Below, piece after piece: positions 33,994-44,557 of a stretch of DNA of 64,000 nucleotides (the first letter of the stretch is position 1; each line of letters opens with the position of its first letter). The position numbers and the translations under genes are program-made. Origin of the DNA: Chitinophagaceae bacterium UBA1953 (GTDB lineage: Bacteria > Bacteroidota > Bacteroidia > Chitinophagales > Chitinophagaceae); NCBI GenBank assembly GCA_002336115.1, contig DDEN01000056.1:177577-241576 (forward strand), in the 5' to 3' direction. The notes beneath the pieces were generated by a model. That model was given only the letters and a program-made list of their open reading frames with translations, was not told the DNA's origin and made no database searches.

Positions 33994-34809
33994 ATGTTTC
34001 ATTTATTACGAACTGAATGGCTTAAACTAAAAAACTATCCCGGCTTCTGGTGGCTGATGGGTTTAACTGTGTTATCCTATCCCGGTATAAACGGCATGTT
34101 TTATTACATTTATAAAGATCAGACATCCAATGCCAAAACTTCAGCTCAGTTATTGAAGATGCTTATTGGCAATCCGTTTCAGTTTCCTGAAGTGTTCCGT
34201 ACTACAGCGTTTGCTTCATCTTTATTTACAATTATTCCGGCAATACTGGTGATTATGCTCGTAACCAATGAATACACGTATAAAACAAACCGCCAGAATG
34301 TAATTGACGGATGGAGCAGAAACCAGTTTCTTCTTGCCAAGTTTATGAATGTGGTCATCATTTCCATCATTGTTATAGCCTTGTATTTTATTGTTGCTTT
34401 GAGCTTTGGTTTTATTACAACAGGCCCAGATGTGAAAAATAAATTTCAACTAATAAATTATACGGGGTTGTTTGGGCTGCAGGTATTTGCACAGCTTTCG
34501 TTTGCCTTTTTGATTGGTCTTGTCATCAGGCGTGCATTTATAGCTTTAGGGGCATTGATTTTTTACAAAATCATTGCTGAAAATATTGCATCTGCTTTTA
34601 TGGACAGAAAGTTGTGGGAAACAGGAAGGTTTCTTCCAACAGAATCGTCCGACAGATTAACTCCTGTTCCGCAGTTTCTTGGTAAGCTTAACCCTAAGGA
34701 ATATGATCTGGCTTTAAGTCTCATTAATCAACAGGTATTAATAACAATTGGATATATTCTTGTTTTTTGGGTCTTGGTTTTCATCATTTATAAAAAGCGT
34801 GATCTTTAA
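33994..34809 (+). CDS. ABC-2 type permease subunit
   Basis: A 271-residue inner-membrane protein with six hydrophobic segments and the N-terminal MFHLLRTEWLKLKNYPGFW typical of ABC-2 permeases of the BcrB/NosY kind, ending in a basic KKRDL tail. It pairs with the ATPase encoded 18 bases upstream; two copies of each would form the exporter. The next gene begins 11 bases later. The substrate cannot be read from the sequence. Confidence 0.85.
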   Translation: MFHLLRTEWLKLKNYPGFWWLMGLTVLSYPGINGMFYYIYKDQTSNAKTSAQLLKMLIGNPFQFPEVFRTTAFASSLFTIIPAILVIMLVTNEYTYKTNRQNVIDGWSRNQFLLAKFMNVVIISIIVIALYFIVALSFGFITTGPDVKNKFQLINYTGLFGLQVFAQLSFAFLIGLVIRRAFIALGALIFYKIIAENIASAFMDRKLWETGRFLPTESSDRLTPVPQFLGKLNPKEYDLALSLINQQVLITIGYILVFWVLVFIIYKKRDL

Positions 34810-34820
34810 TTTTTTTTGAA

Positions 34821-35348
34821 ATGAAGAAACAATTTATCTTATTGCTTACAGTTTTCTTTTTATCTGTAGAATTTACTGAAGCACAAAACCAGTCAACAAT
34901 TATTAAAACCGAAGCCTTGAAAATGGCAAAGGCTTTGGCTGCGCTTGATCTTGAAACGTACGCCTCTTTTACATACCCCGGTTTGATAAGTGATAAGGCC
35001 AGCAAGGAAAAAATAAAACAAGGAGTTGATTCGGTTGAGAAATACCGCAAGCAGTTTGGTATAAAAGTAAAATCAATCATTATTGGAAATCCATCAGCAG
35101 TTATTACTTATAAAAAAGTAATGCAGTGTACAATCCCTCAAACCCTGACTGTTGAAATGATGATGGGTAGTATTGTAACAGAAACAACGCTGATCGGGTT
35201 ATCGAATGATGGAAAGAAATGGTATTTTGTTGATGCGATTGTTTATAAACAAAAAGATGCCAAAGAAAAATTGCCGGAGTTAAGTCCCGGTCTTGTAATT
35301 CCTCCAATGAAACAGCCACAGATTATTACTGATGAGAAGAAAAATTAA
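34821..35348 (+). CDS. Secreted protein of unknown function in the ABC exporter unit
   Basis: A 175-residue protein with a signal peptide (MKKQFILLLTVFFLSVEFTEA) and a mature domain that may adopt a small alpha/beta fold: helices near the start (KTEALKMAKALAALDLETYASF) and strands later (SAVITYKKVMQCTIPQTL, KWYFVDAIVY). The pattern recalls SnoaL/NTF2-like proteins, but the similarity is weak and I do not assign it. It is the third gene of the exporter unit, 11 bases after the permease gene, and ends in a Pro-rich tail. A terminator overlaps its stop codon. Confidence 0.7.
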   Translation: MKKQFILLLTVFFLSVEFTEAQNQSTIIKTEALKMAKALAALDLETYASFTYPGLISDKASKEKIKQGVDSVEKYRKQFGIKVKSIIIGNPSAVITYKKVMQCTIPQTLTVEMMMGSIVTETTLIGLSNDGKKWYFVDAIVYKQKDAKEKLPELSPGLVIPPMKQPQIITDEKKN

Positions 35349-35383
35349 AAGCAGGGATTGGAATAAAGTCCGTACCCTGCTTT
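35348..35383. terminator. Bidirectional terminator between the ABC unit and katG
   Basis: The arms AAAGCAGGG (35348-35356) and CCCTGCTTT (35375-35383) enclose an 18-base loop. It serves the ABC unit on the plus strand and katG on the minus strand, though the flanking T runs are short. Confidence 0.6.
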
Positions 35384-35409
35384 ATTGGTTGGGAAATATC
35401 GTTAAAACA

Positions 35410-37665
<2,256 letters not shown>

Positions 37666-37699
37666 TTATTCGTTTAACTTTATTGATAAAAATGATATT

Positions 37700-37717
37700 A
37701 TTGATACTTGTATCGAT
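37700..37717. promoter_or_regulatory. Probable OxyR-binding palindrome in the katG-oxyR spacer
   Basis: ATTGATACTTGTATCGAT is an 8-bp inverted repeat with one mismatch around a 2-base centre, and GATA/TGAT half-sites recur just upstream. It lies 19 bases before the oxyR ATG and 68 bases from the katG ATG, the usual position for a LysR-type autoregulatory and activator site. Confidence 0.6.
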
Positions 37718-37735
37718 AATGTAGATGATTGTTTT

Positions 37736-38671
37736 ATGAATATTCAGCAATTTCAGTATATACTCGCAATAGCAGAAGACAGGCAGTTTGAACTGGCTGC
37801 TAAAAAATGTTTTGTGGCACAGTCAACACTCAGCACAATGGTTTCAAAGTTTGAAGATGAAATAGGAATTAAAATCTTCGACCGCAAAAAAAAGCCTGTG
37901 CTTATTACCAAAGAAGGTCAGTTAATTATTCAAAGTATTAAGGCAGTGCTTCAGCAAATCGATCATTTAAACGAAACTGTAAGTGAAATAAAAGAAGAAA
38001 TAAAAGGTCATTTAAAAATGGCCATTATACCAACTGTTTCGCCATACCTTATTCCGCTTTTTTTACAAAAATTTGCAGCAGATTATCCTTCTCTTCAGAT
38101 TGAAGTAACAGAACAAACCACGCAGAATATTATTGCGCAGATTAAAAGCAGGGAAGTGGATATAGGCATTGTATCACTTCCTTTAAACGATCATGAACTA
38201 AAAGAAATAAAGCTTTACGATGAGCCTTTTCTGTTTTATGATGCCGGAACTTCCAAAAAAACAAAAGCCATTGGCGAAAACACAACGTTTCAAAATCTTT
38301 GGCTACTTGAAGAAGGACATTGTATGCGTACACAGGTACTGAAATTATGTGAGTTGAAAAAGAACAAGCTCAATTCATCACTCAATATAAAATTCCAGGC
38401 AGGAGGAATGGAAAGTCTTGTGCGGATTGTAAAAGCAACAAACGGCACAACGTTTATTCCGTACCTGGCATCATTGGATTTCCCCGCAACTGATAAAAAA
38501 AATCTGCATCCGTTTGAATCATCTGTTCCATACCGTACCATCGGGTTAATTACTCATCCATTCTTTGTAAAAAAGAAACTGATTAATCATTTGGCTAAAC
38601 TTATTACAGCAAGTGTTGAACCGCTTATACCAAAGTATGCAGGGAAATCGAAACAGTTAGAGCCGGTATAA
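37736..38671 (+). CDS. oxyR: Peroxide-sensing LysR-type regulator OxyR
   Basis: A 311-residue LysR-type activator. The N-terminal helix-turn-helix is FELAAKKCFVAQSTLSTMVSKFEDEIG, and the effector domain starts near residue 90. The redox pair is seen directly: EEGHCMRTQVLKLCELKK has Cys196 and Cys205, nine apart, matching the Cys199/Cys208 switch of enteric OxyR, including the GHC context. Oxidation would form a disulfide and activate divergent katG. It is convergent with the epimerase gene that begins 15 bases after its stop. Confidence 0.95.
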   Translation: MNIQQFQYILAIAEDRQFELAAKKCFVAQSTLSTMVSKFEDEIGIKIFDRKKKPVLITKEGQLIIQSIKAVLQQIDHLNETVSEIKEEIKGHLKMAIIPTVSPYLIPLFLQKFAADYPSLQIEVTEQTTQNIIAQIKSREVDIGIVSLPLNDHELKEIKLYDEPFLFYDAGTSKKTKAIGENTTFQNLWLLEEGHCMRTQVLKLCELKKNKLNSSLNIKFQAGGMESLVRIVKATNGTTFIPYLASLDFPATDKKNLHPFESSVPYRTIGLITHPFFVKKKLINHLAKLITASVEPLIPKYAGKSKQLEPV

Positions 38672-38686
38672 AATAGGTGTTGAATT

Positions 38687-39598
38687 TTACCGCACCAGTT
38701 CATTCAGCGCAGCATCAATTGCAGGGTATAAAAACTGGAAACCTGCTTTCTGAATTTTTGCCGAACTTACGGTTGCACTTTTCAGCACTTCAATACTCAT
38801 TTCGCCAAGTACCAGCTTTAGTACAAATGCAGGAACAGGTATTGTAATGTAGGCTTTGCCTTTCATCTTTTTTGCAAGTGCAATGTTCAGATCTTTATTA
38901 CTGCTTGGGTTGGGTGCCACGGCATTATAAATTCCGGTTATTTGTTCATTTTCTATTGCATATTCATACATGCGGCAAATATCATCAATGTGTATCCAGC
39001 TAATCATTTGTTCTCCGCTTCCCAAAATAGTTGCCAAACCAAAACGTAATGGTTTCTTAAATTCAGCAAAAGCGCCTGCATTATTGCTGAGTACAATACC
39101 GGTTCTCAGTTTCACTAACCTTATACCAAGCGTTGTTACCGGATCAATTGCTTCTTCCCATTGCTTACAGGTATTACCTAAGTAATCATTGTTGCAGGGA
39201 TCGGTTTCTGCAAATGGCGTTCCATGATCGGGTCCATACCAGCCAATAGCCGATGCACTGATAACTGCTTTTACTTTATTATGCGTTTCCTGTAATGCTT
39301 TTACCAGTAACTGGCCACTTTGTACCCGGCTGTTCAAAATTTCTGCTTTCCGTTCTTTTGTCCATCTCTTCTCAGCAACATTGGCACCGGCAAGATGAAT
39401 AATGTAATCAGCAGCAGCAATGGCATTATGATCGATGCTGTTTTTTTTCACATCCCAAAAAGCATAGGAAACATTTCCGTTCTGTACGGCATCTTTATTT
39501 CGGGTTAAAATAATAATGGCATGCCCTTTGGCCGATAAATATTGTGCAAGGGCATTTCCAATCAGTCCTGTTCCTCCGGTAATACAAATTGTTGCCAT
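38687..39598 (-). CDS. TIGR01777-family epimerase (extended SDR, SDR39U1-like)
   Basis: A 303-residue protein with an N-terminal NAD(P)-binding Rossmann fold (ITGGTGLIGNALAQYLSAKGH), the family block LAGANVAEKRWTKERKAEILNSRV, the catalytic-region SASAIGWYG, and MISWIHIDDICRMYEYAIEN. The C-terminal PVPAFVLKLVLGEMS is the usual DUF1731 part. Members are predicted sugar-nucleotide epimerases related to YfcH and SulA-like proteins, but their substrate is not established. There is no signal. Convergent with oxyR, and divergent from the large secreted protein gene at 39701. Confidence 0.9.
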   Translation of the reverse strand: MATICITGGTGLIGNALAQYLSAKGHAIIILTRNKDAVQNGNVSYAFWDVKKNSIDHNAIAAADYIIHLAGANVAEKRWTKERKAEILNSRVQSGQLLVKALQETHNKVKAVISASAIGWYGPDHGTPFAETDPCNNDYLGNTCKQWEEAIDPVTTLGIRLVKLRTGIVLSNNAGAFAEFKKPLRFGLATILGSGEQMISWIHIDDICRMYEYAIENEQITGIYNAVAPNPSSNKDLNIALAKKMKGKAYITIPVPAFVLKLVLGEMSIEVLKSATVSSAKIQKAGFQFLYPAIDAALNELVR

Positions 39599-39700
39599 GA
39601 ATGTGCTGTTTTGGGATTTTATTATGCAATTTAATTTTTAACTGCATCTTGCATACGAAATCTTTGCTTTCAACGTAATTTTAGAAAGAATAAAAGAAAT

Positions 39701-41245
39701 ATGAAGACGATCAACGTACTGTTTGGCATTATCTTACTCTTGTGTGTTTCAATAACTGTAAATGCACAACGTATTTATTATTCTGAACCCGACAGGGACG
39801 ACATCAGGCAACTGAAATTTGAAATACTTGGCAAGTACAATTCACAATACCTTGTTTACAAAAATGTACGGTCAAATCATGCTGTTGCAGTGTACGATCC
39901 TGAAATGAAACTCAAAGATAAAGTTACACTTGACTTTATTCCCGACAGGGCTTTCAATGTGGATGTGTTTGGCCACCCCGATCATGGAATTGTTATTTAC
40001 CAGTTTCAGAAAAAAAACATTGTGTATTGTATGGGTGTAATGCTTGATGCGAATGGCAAAAAAATTGGAGAGCCACTTGAACTCGATACAACACAGATAG
40101 GCATTTTTGGTGATAATAAAATTTACAGTACAATCATCAGCGATGATAAGCAGAAGATCATGGTCTTTAAAATCAAAAACAAACAGCGTGATGACTTGCA
40201 GGTACAAACCGTACTGCTTAGCCATAACCTGATGCCTATCCGTAAATCCGGATTTACCTATCATCTCGAATCATTCAGGGAATCAATAGCCGATTTTTAT
40301 CTTGATAATGAAGGCAACTTTCTCTTCAGCCATGTTGTACGTCCTTCGCAACGGGAGTTTATTAATGAAGCTAAACTCGCCGTACTTCCTGTTTATTCCG
40401 ATACAGTTAAAACATATAAACTGAAATTAGATAAGGTGTACCTGGATGAGTTGCGTATTAAAGTTGATAACACCAATGGCCGGTATGTCCTTACTTCACT
40501 CTATTCAAAAACAAGGCATGGAAATATAGATGGTTTGTACACCGCCATCATCGACAAAAGTTTTGATAACCCGGCAATTGAAACCTCTTCAGAGTTCAGC
40601 GATGAGTTCAGGGCCGAAGCGAAAGGTGAAAGTTCGGTACGGCTTGCATTTAACGATTATTACCTCAAACATCTGATTGTAAAAAAAGACGGAGGCATTC
40701 TTGTAACAGGCGAAAGTTCCTATGGCTCATCAAGAGGCAGTAATTATAACCGCTGGGATAACCCCTGGCTGTGGGGAAGCCCGCTGTACCCGGGAAGTTA
40801 TTATGGATGGAGCCCATGGAATAACTGGGGCTATGGTAGTTGGGGTATGTACGGCTCCGGGTACCCCTGGAACAGTTATAACACCACCCGTTACTATGCT
40901 GAAAACATTATCGTTATTTCGCTCGATAAGGATGGTAAAGTACTTTGGAACAGTGTAATACAAAAAAACCAGTACGATGATAATACAGATAACCTGCTCA
41001 GCTACCAGATTATGAACAGTGGAAGTGAGTTGTTGTTTTTATACAATGAGTGGAGCAGGAGGGTGGCCATGCTCAATGCTCAGTCGCTTGCACCAAATGG
41101 CCAGGTCACCAGGCAACCACCGCTTCGAAGCCTCGACAAAGATTATGAATTTATGATACGGCTCGGCAAGCAGGTCGGTGCCCGTGAAATGGTTGTTCCC
41201 TGTTTGTACCGAAACTCATTCAGCTTCGCTCGGATTGAATTTTAA
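39701..41245 (+). CDS. Large secreted protein with a Trp/Tyr/Gly-rich insert
   Basis: A 514-residue exported protein (signal peptide MKTINVLFGIILLLCVSITV, cleavage near NAQ). The bulk appears as repeated beta-strand blades, for example HGIVIYQFQKKNIVYCMGVML and GNFLFSHVVRPSQ, suggesting a propeller-like fold. Between about residues 345 and 400 there is a low-complexity stretch (WGSPLYPGSYYGWSPWNNWG and similar) rich in Trp, Tyr, Gly, Ser, perhaps an adhesive or surface loop. It ends FARIEF. I assign no family. A -7-like AATCTTTG at 39659-39666 precedes it, and a strong terminator follows. Confidence 0.75.
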   Translation: MKTINVLFGIILLLCVSITVNAQRIYYSEPDRDDIRQLKFEILGKYNSQYLVYKNVRSNHAVAVYDPEMKLKDKVTLDFIPDRAFNVDVFGHPDHGIVIYQFQKKNIVYCMGVMLDANGKKIGEPLELDTTQIGIFGDNKIYSTIISDDKQKIMVFKIKNKQRDDLQVQTVLLSHNLMPIRKSGFTYHLESFRESIADFYLDNEGNFLFSHVVRPSQREFINEAKLAVLPVYSDTVKTYKLKLDKVYLDELRIKVDNTNGRYVLTSLYSKTRHGNIDGLYTAIIDKSFDNPAIETSSEFSDEFRAEAKGESSVRLAFNDYYLKHLIVKKDGGILVTGESSYGSSRGSNYNRWDNPWLWGSPLYPGSYYGWSPWNNWGYGSWGMYGSGYPWNSYNTTRYYAENIIVISLDKDGKVLWNSVIQKNQYDDNTDNLLSYQIMNSGSELLFLYNEWSRRVAMLNAQSLAPNGQVTRQPPLRSLDKDYEFMIRLGKQVGAREMVVPCLYRNSFSFARIEF

Positions 41246-41320
41246 GATAAACCTGTTTTTTTACGGCCTTTTTTCATAGTAACATGCTTTGTATGAAAAA
41301 GGGAATGCTGCAAATTAGGT

Positions 41321-41344
41321 AAACCCGGCTCCTGCCGGGTTTTT
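41321..41344 (+). terminator. Intrinsic terminator of the large secreted-protein gene
   Basis: The arms AAACCCGGC (41321-41329) and GCCGGGTTT (41334-41342) with a 4-base loop, followed by TT. It sits 76 bases past the stop codon. Confidence 0.85.
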
Positions 41345-41642
41345 ACATACCCTTTTTTCCTGCCTGATCTCTGTATTTTCCTTTATTCTCTCAGCGCTCC
41401 GCCTCATCCTGTCTGTTCGTGCAGATCATCCCTCCAGTATTTAGCCCCGTCTCCACCTTTAACTCTCCGTCACCCGGCATTATCGATGTGTTTGCCTTCC
41501 ATACAAAACTCATATTCTCTTCAAATACTGTATTACCCGTCATTTTTACTTCGCTTCACGCCGTTTTCACTGTGTTTAACCCTCTTTTTCTGTCATTTAA
41601 GCATAAAACCATCCATTTAATCGGCCAAATGCCATCTTTTAG

Positions 41643-41868
41643 CCTGTCATTGAACAATGAACCAGCGTCATTGGAGTTTGATCGCCTGTCATTGAAGAAT
41701 GAACTTGTGTCATTGAAGTTTGATCGTCTGTCATTGAAGAATGAACATGTGACATTGAAGTGTGATCGCCTGTCATTGAGCAATTAACCTGTGACATTGA
41801 AGTGTGATCGCCTGTCATTGAGCAATTAACCTGTGACATTGAAGTGTGATCGCCTGTCAATATCATTG
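41643..41868. repeat. Minisatellite: five 42-bp units, each two 21-bp half-units, plus a partial sixth
   Basis: Units begin at 41643, 41685, 41727, 41769 and 41811, each starting (C/T)CTGTCATTGA; a truncated sixth starts at 41853. Units 4 and 5 are identical; units 1-3 diverge progressively. Each unit holds two related halves of 21 bases, both containing TGTCATTGAA or TGACATTGAA. The 21-base period equals two helical turns. One frame on each strand reads a 14-residue repeat. Confidence 0.92.
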
Positions 41869-42183
41869 TAAACTGTCGTCATGGCAGTCAACCGGCACTG
41901 CAATCAAACATAAATGTTCAGCAACCCTGCAAAAAGCCGCCGCACCAGTAAATTCAATCTAAGCAACCTCATGCTTACCGCAAAAGGGGCCATCCCTATA
42001 CAATAATTTAACCACCAAATAATCTCGGTTTAAAACAGAGCAATTGCACTTCCTGTCTCTTCCCCATGTATATATACCATCACCCTGTATTTTCCTTCAT
42101 TCCCTCTGTGTTTAAACCCATTACAATTTTATTTGGTTAAATGAAATTCTTTCGGAAAGTTTGTGATTGAATTGTAAACTATA

Positions 42184-43173
42184 GTGATCAGGTTTTTTTC
42201 AGGCAACAATCCGCTTAATGTTATTACTCTTTTTTTCCTGGGTATCTTAATCAGGTTGCCTTACTTTATTTCGCCTGTTATTCCGCAATCAGCACAAACT
42301 GATGGTATTATTTATGAACTGCTTATCAAGGCACTTCATCCAACAGGTGTGGTATTTCCTTTCATTTACCCGGTTATTGTTTACCTGCTTGTTTATACAC
42401 AGGCAATAATATTTAACGGGTTAATTAATGATCAGAAACTTTTTACATCTCCCAATTACCTGCTGGCGCTTTATTACCTCGTTATAACAGCTATTGTTCC
42501 TGAATGGAATGTGCTTTCGCCAGTACTGATTATAAATACAGTTTTAGTATGGGCATGGCCCCGCATGGTAGGGCTTTATCATCAGGCAAATCCAAAAACA
42601 GCGCTCTTCAACATTGGTTTCGGGTTCGGGCTTGCAGCTTTTTTCTATTTCCCGTCAGTTTACCTGTTGTTATTGCTCATCGTTGCGCTGATACTCTTCA
42701 GGCCGTTTTATATTGCCGAATGGCTTGTTGCCGTATTAGGAATTCTTACACCCTTTTACTTTTTGCTCGTTTATTTCTTTGTGTGGGATCATTGGAACCT
42801 TACACCCAAAGTTATCCCCGAACAGGTATTCAAACTCCCCAATGTATCATTCGGATGGCAGTTTTGGATTGAACTTATATTTATTGGTCTGCCCCTTTTA
42901 GCAGGATTACTAACCAGCCTTAATTCTTCCGCTCGTATGCTTGTACAAACCAGGAAGAGCTGGAATTTTATGATTTTCTATCTTATTATTGCATTATTCA
43001 TACCGTTTGTTAACAGCAGTGCAGGTATTACGCATTGGATACTGGCTGTTATTCCAATCAGCCTCTTTCACGCTTCATTTGGGTTTAATTTAAAGAAAAA
43101 ATTATTTCCCGAACTGTTTTTATGGCTCAGCTTGTTGTGGATTGTGACTAATTATATAGTGATGAACAAATAG
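42184..43173 (+). CDS. DUF6427-family polytopic membrane protein
   Basis: A 329-residue inner-membrane protein with about nine hydrophobic segments. The N-terminus MIRFFSGNNPLNVITLFFLG is characteristic of a Bacteroidota family of unknown function (DUF6427). The start codon is GTG at 42184; no in-frame ATG precedes the conserved N-terminus. The segment SSAGITHWILAVIPISLFHASFGF late in the protein is another family block. It lies upstream of purQ on the same strand, but a separate -7 box precedes purQ. Function unknown. Confidence 0.8.
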   Translation: MIRFFSGNNPLNVITLFFLGILIRLPYFISPVIPQSAQTDGIIYELLIKALHPTGVVFPFIYPVIVYLLVYTQAIIFNGLINDQKLFTSPNYLLALYYLVITAIVPEWNVLSPVLIINTVLVWAWPRMVGLYHQANPKTALFNIGFGFGLAAFFYFPSVYLLLLLIVALILFRPFYIAEWLVAVLGILTPFYFLLVYFFVWDHWNLTPKVIPEQVFKLPNVSFGWQFWIELIFIGLPLLAGLLTSLNSSARMLVQTRKSWNFMIFYLIIALFIPFVNSSAGITHWILAVIPISLFHASFGFNLKKKLFPELFLWLSLLWIVTNYIVMNK

Positions 43174-43190
43174 CCTAAGCCCTCAAACCT

Positions 43191-43198
43191 TACCTTTG
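43191..43198 (+). promoter_or_regulatory. -7 promoter box of purQ
   Basis: TACCTTTG is an exact TAnnTTTG match, 68 bases before the ATG at 43267. No good TTTG sits at -33. A leader of about 60 bases would result; I see no PurR box or riboswitch in it. Confidence 0.45.
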
Positions 43199-43266
43199 CA
43201 CTTTCATTTACAAAACCTGCCGGAATCTCCGGCCTCACAGTACTTAAATACAATAAAGTAAAGAAA

Positions 43267-43941
43267 ATGAAATTTGGAATCGTTGTTTTTCCCGGCAGTA
43301 ATTGCGACAGAGACATGCAGGATTCGCTGCAGAATGATTTAAACCAGGAAGTGATTATGCTGTGGCATAAAGACAAAGATTTAAGTATGTTTTCAACAGA
43401 CGACTGCATTGTATTGCCCGGTGGATTTTCGTATGGCGATTACCTGCGCTGTGGCGCTATTGCCCGCTTCAGCCCAATGATGCAGAGTGTAATTGATTTT
43501 GCAAACAATGGCGGAAAAGTATTGGGTGTTTGTAATGGCTTTCAGATTTTGTGCGAAAGTCAGTTGCTACCCGGTATTTTATTAAGAAATGCCAATCAGA
43601 AATTTATCTGTAAAAATATTTATCTCAATGGCCCCGGCGGCACTGCATTAAAAATCCCCATTGCTCATGGCGAAGGAAGATTTTTTGCAGATGAAAAAAC
43701 ATTGGATGATCTGGAAGCAAACGGTCAGGTTTTGTACCGCTATTGCGATGAAGCTGGTAACGAAACAGCCGCATCAAACCCAAATGGTGCCGCACGGAAT
43801 ATTGCGGGCATTATGAACAAAGCCGGAAATGTTTTTGGAATGATGCCGCATCCTGAAAGAGCCACAAGCACTATTCTGGGTAATACAGATGGGCGCAAAA
43901 TTTTAAACACACTTCTCATCAATGCAACAGTAACTGTATAA
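43267..43941 (+). CDS. purQ: Phosphoribosylformylglycinamidine synthase, glutaminase subunit
   Basis: Supplies ammonia from glutamine to PurL in the fourth step of purine synthesis. The 224-residue class I glutamine amidotransferase has FPGSNCDRD at the N-terminus, GGFSYGDYLRCGA, the nucleophile in VLGVCNGFQIL and the His-Glu pair in MMPHPERA. Length fits PurQ of the three-subunit PurSLQ enzyme; purS and purL are not in the window. A -7 box lies about 70 bases upstream, so it may be transcribed on its own. Confidence 0.95.
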   Translation: MKFGIVVFPGSNCDRDMQDSLQNDLNQEVIMLWHKDKDLSMFSTDDCIVLPGGFSYGDYLRCGAIARFSPMMQSVIDFANNGGKVLGVCNGFQILCESQLLPGILLRNANQKFICKNIYLNGPGGTALKIPIAHGEGRFFADEKTLDDLEANGQVLYRYCDEAGNETAASNPNGAARNIAGIMNKAGNVFGMMPHPERATSTILGNTDGRKILNTLLINATVTV

Positions 43942-44050
43942 GAGTTATTGAATTGCTTAAAGAAACTCTAAAATTTTTATTTGTGACAAATATGACACTG
44001 GTGCATTGAATTTGGTGGCATCTTTGTTCAGCTAAAATATAAAGGTGAAA

Positions 44051-44503
44051 ATGAAAAAATTACTGGCGCTTACAGGATTTCTGTTTTTTACAATAATAAC
44101 TTTTGCTCAGAGCGGTTCTAAAGTTAAGTGGGACTTTGTTGTAAAGAAGTTATCCGATAAGAAATTTGAAGTAAGAATGATTGCAACAATTCAGCCGGGC
44201 TGGCATTTATACAGTCAAACACAAAGTGCCGATGCAATTGCATTGCCAACCAAATTTACGTTTGCAAAAAATCCGCTTATTGTAACAGCAGGTATTCCAA
44301 AAGAAGAAGGAAAACTTGTTGATGCTTTTGACAAAGCCACTAATTCCCGTTCAAGATTCTATTCAAATAAAGCAGAGTTTGTACAAGTGGTTGTTCTTAA
44401 AACCAAAGTAGCCACCTCCGTTGTTGGTGAAGTGGAGTTTATGGTTTGTGATGACAAACAATGTTTACCTCCCGACAAAAAGAAATTCACAGTTAAATTA
44501 TAA
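44051..44503 (+). CDS. Stand-alone DsbD alpha-domain (periplasmic thiol relay protein)
   Basis: A 150-residue exported protein (signal MKKLLALTGFLFFTIITFAQ). The mature part is the immunoglobulin-like DsbD N-terminal domain: IQPGWHLYSQ and EVEFMVCDDKQCLPPDKKKF, with a redox Cys133-Cys138 pair. In DsbD this domain takes electrons from the membrane domain and passes them to periplasmic partners. Here it is a separate protein encoded just upstream of a full dsbD gene whose own N-terminal domain lacks the pair. A GTG at 44045 would add two residues; the ATG at 44051 gives the better signal. A terminator separates the two genes. Confidence 0.85.
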   Translation: MKKLLALTGFLFFTIITFAQSGSKVKWDFVVKKLSDKKFEVRMIATIQPGWHLYSQTQSADAIALPTKFTFAKNPLIVTAGIPKEEGKLVDAFDKATNSRSRFYSNKAEFVQVVVLKTKVATSVVGEVEFMVCDDKQCLPPDKKKFTVKL

Positions 44504-44516
44504 CAGTAATTCATTG

Positions 44517-44545
44517 AATCCTGCCGGTTAAAAGGCAGGATTTTT
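44517..44545 (+). terminator. Intrinsic terminator between the DsbD-alpha gene and dsbD
   Basis: The arms AATCCTGCC (44517-44525) and GGCAGGATT (44534-44542) with an 8-base loop lead into TTT. It may attenuate rather than abolish read-through, since dsbD starts only 13 bases later. Confidence 0.8.
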
Positions 44546-44557
44546 AAAATCGTTTGC

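Larger units (their letters stand above)
41246..42183. other. 938-base gene-free interval with a minisatellite
   Basis: Apart from the terminator at 41321-41344 and the 42-bp tandem repeats at 41643-41868, I see no gene. The plus-strand frame at 41419-41787 and the minus-strand frame at 41639-41866 are open mainly because the repeat unit is a multiple of three. The plus strand is unusually pyrimidine-rich between 41345 and 41650. A 26-base stretch at 41371 recurs imperfectly at 42085, flanking the array. Confidence 0.6.

Noticed and set aside
41419..41787. 122-codon plus-strand frame running into the minisatellite
   Set aside because: It is open mostly because the 42-bp unit is a multiple of three, its first 70 codons look random, and it ends in the middle of a repeat unit. 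No promoter or family resemblance.
41639..41866. 75-codon minus-strand frame made of 14-residue repeats (TGDHTSMSQVNCSM type)
   Set aside because: The same repeat is open in several frames on both strands, there is no promoter before the ATG at 41866, and the sequence changes do not favour synonymous positions. Treated as a by-product of the array.
41643..41868. Possible CRISPR array
   Set aside because: The units are contiguous, with no unique spacers between them, and no cas genes are in the window.
44540..44557. TCGTTTG directly before the dsbD ATG as a -7 box
   Set aside because: It lacks the TA dinucleotide, and transcription would start inside the signal-peptide codons.
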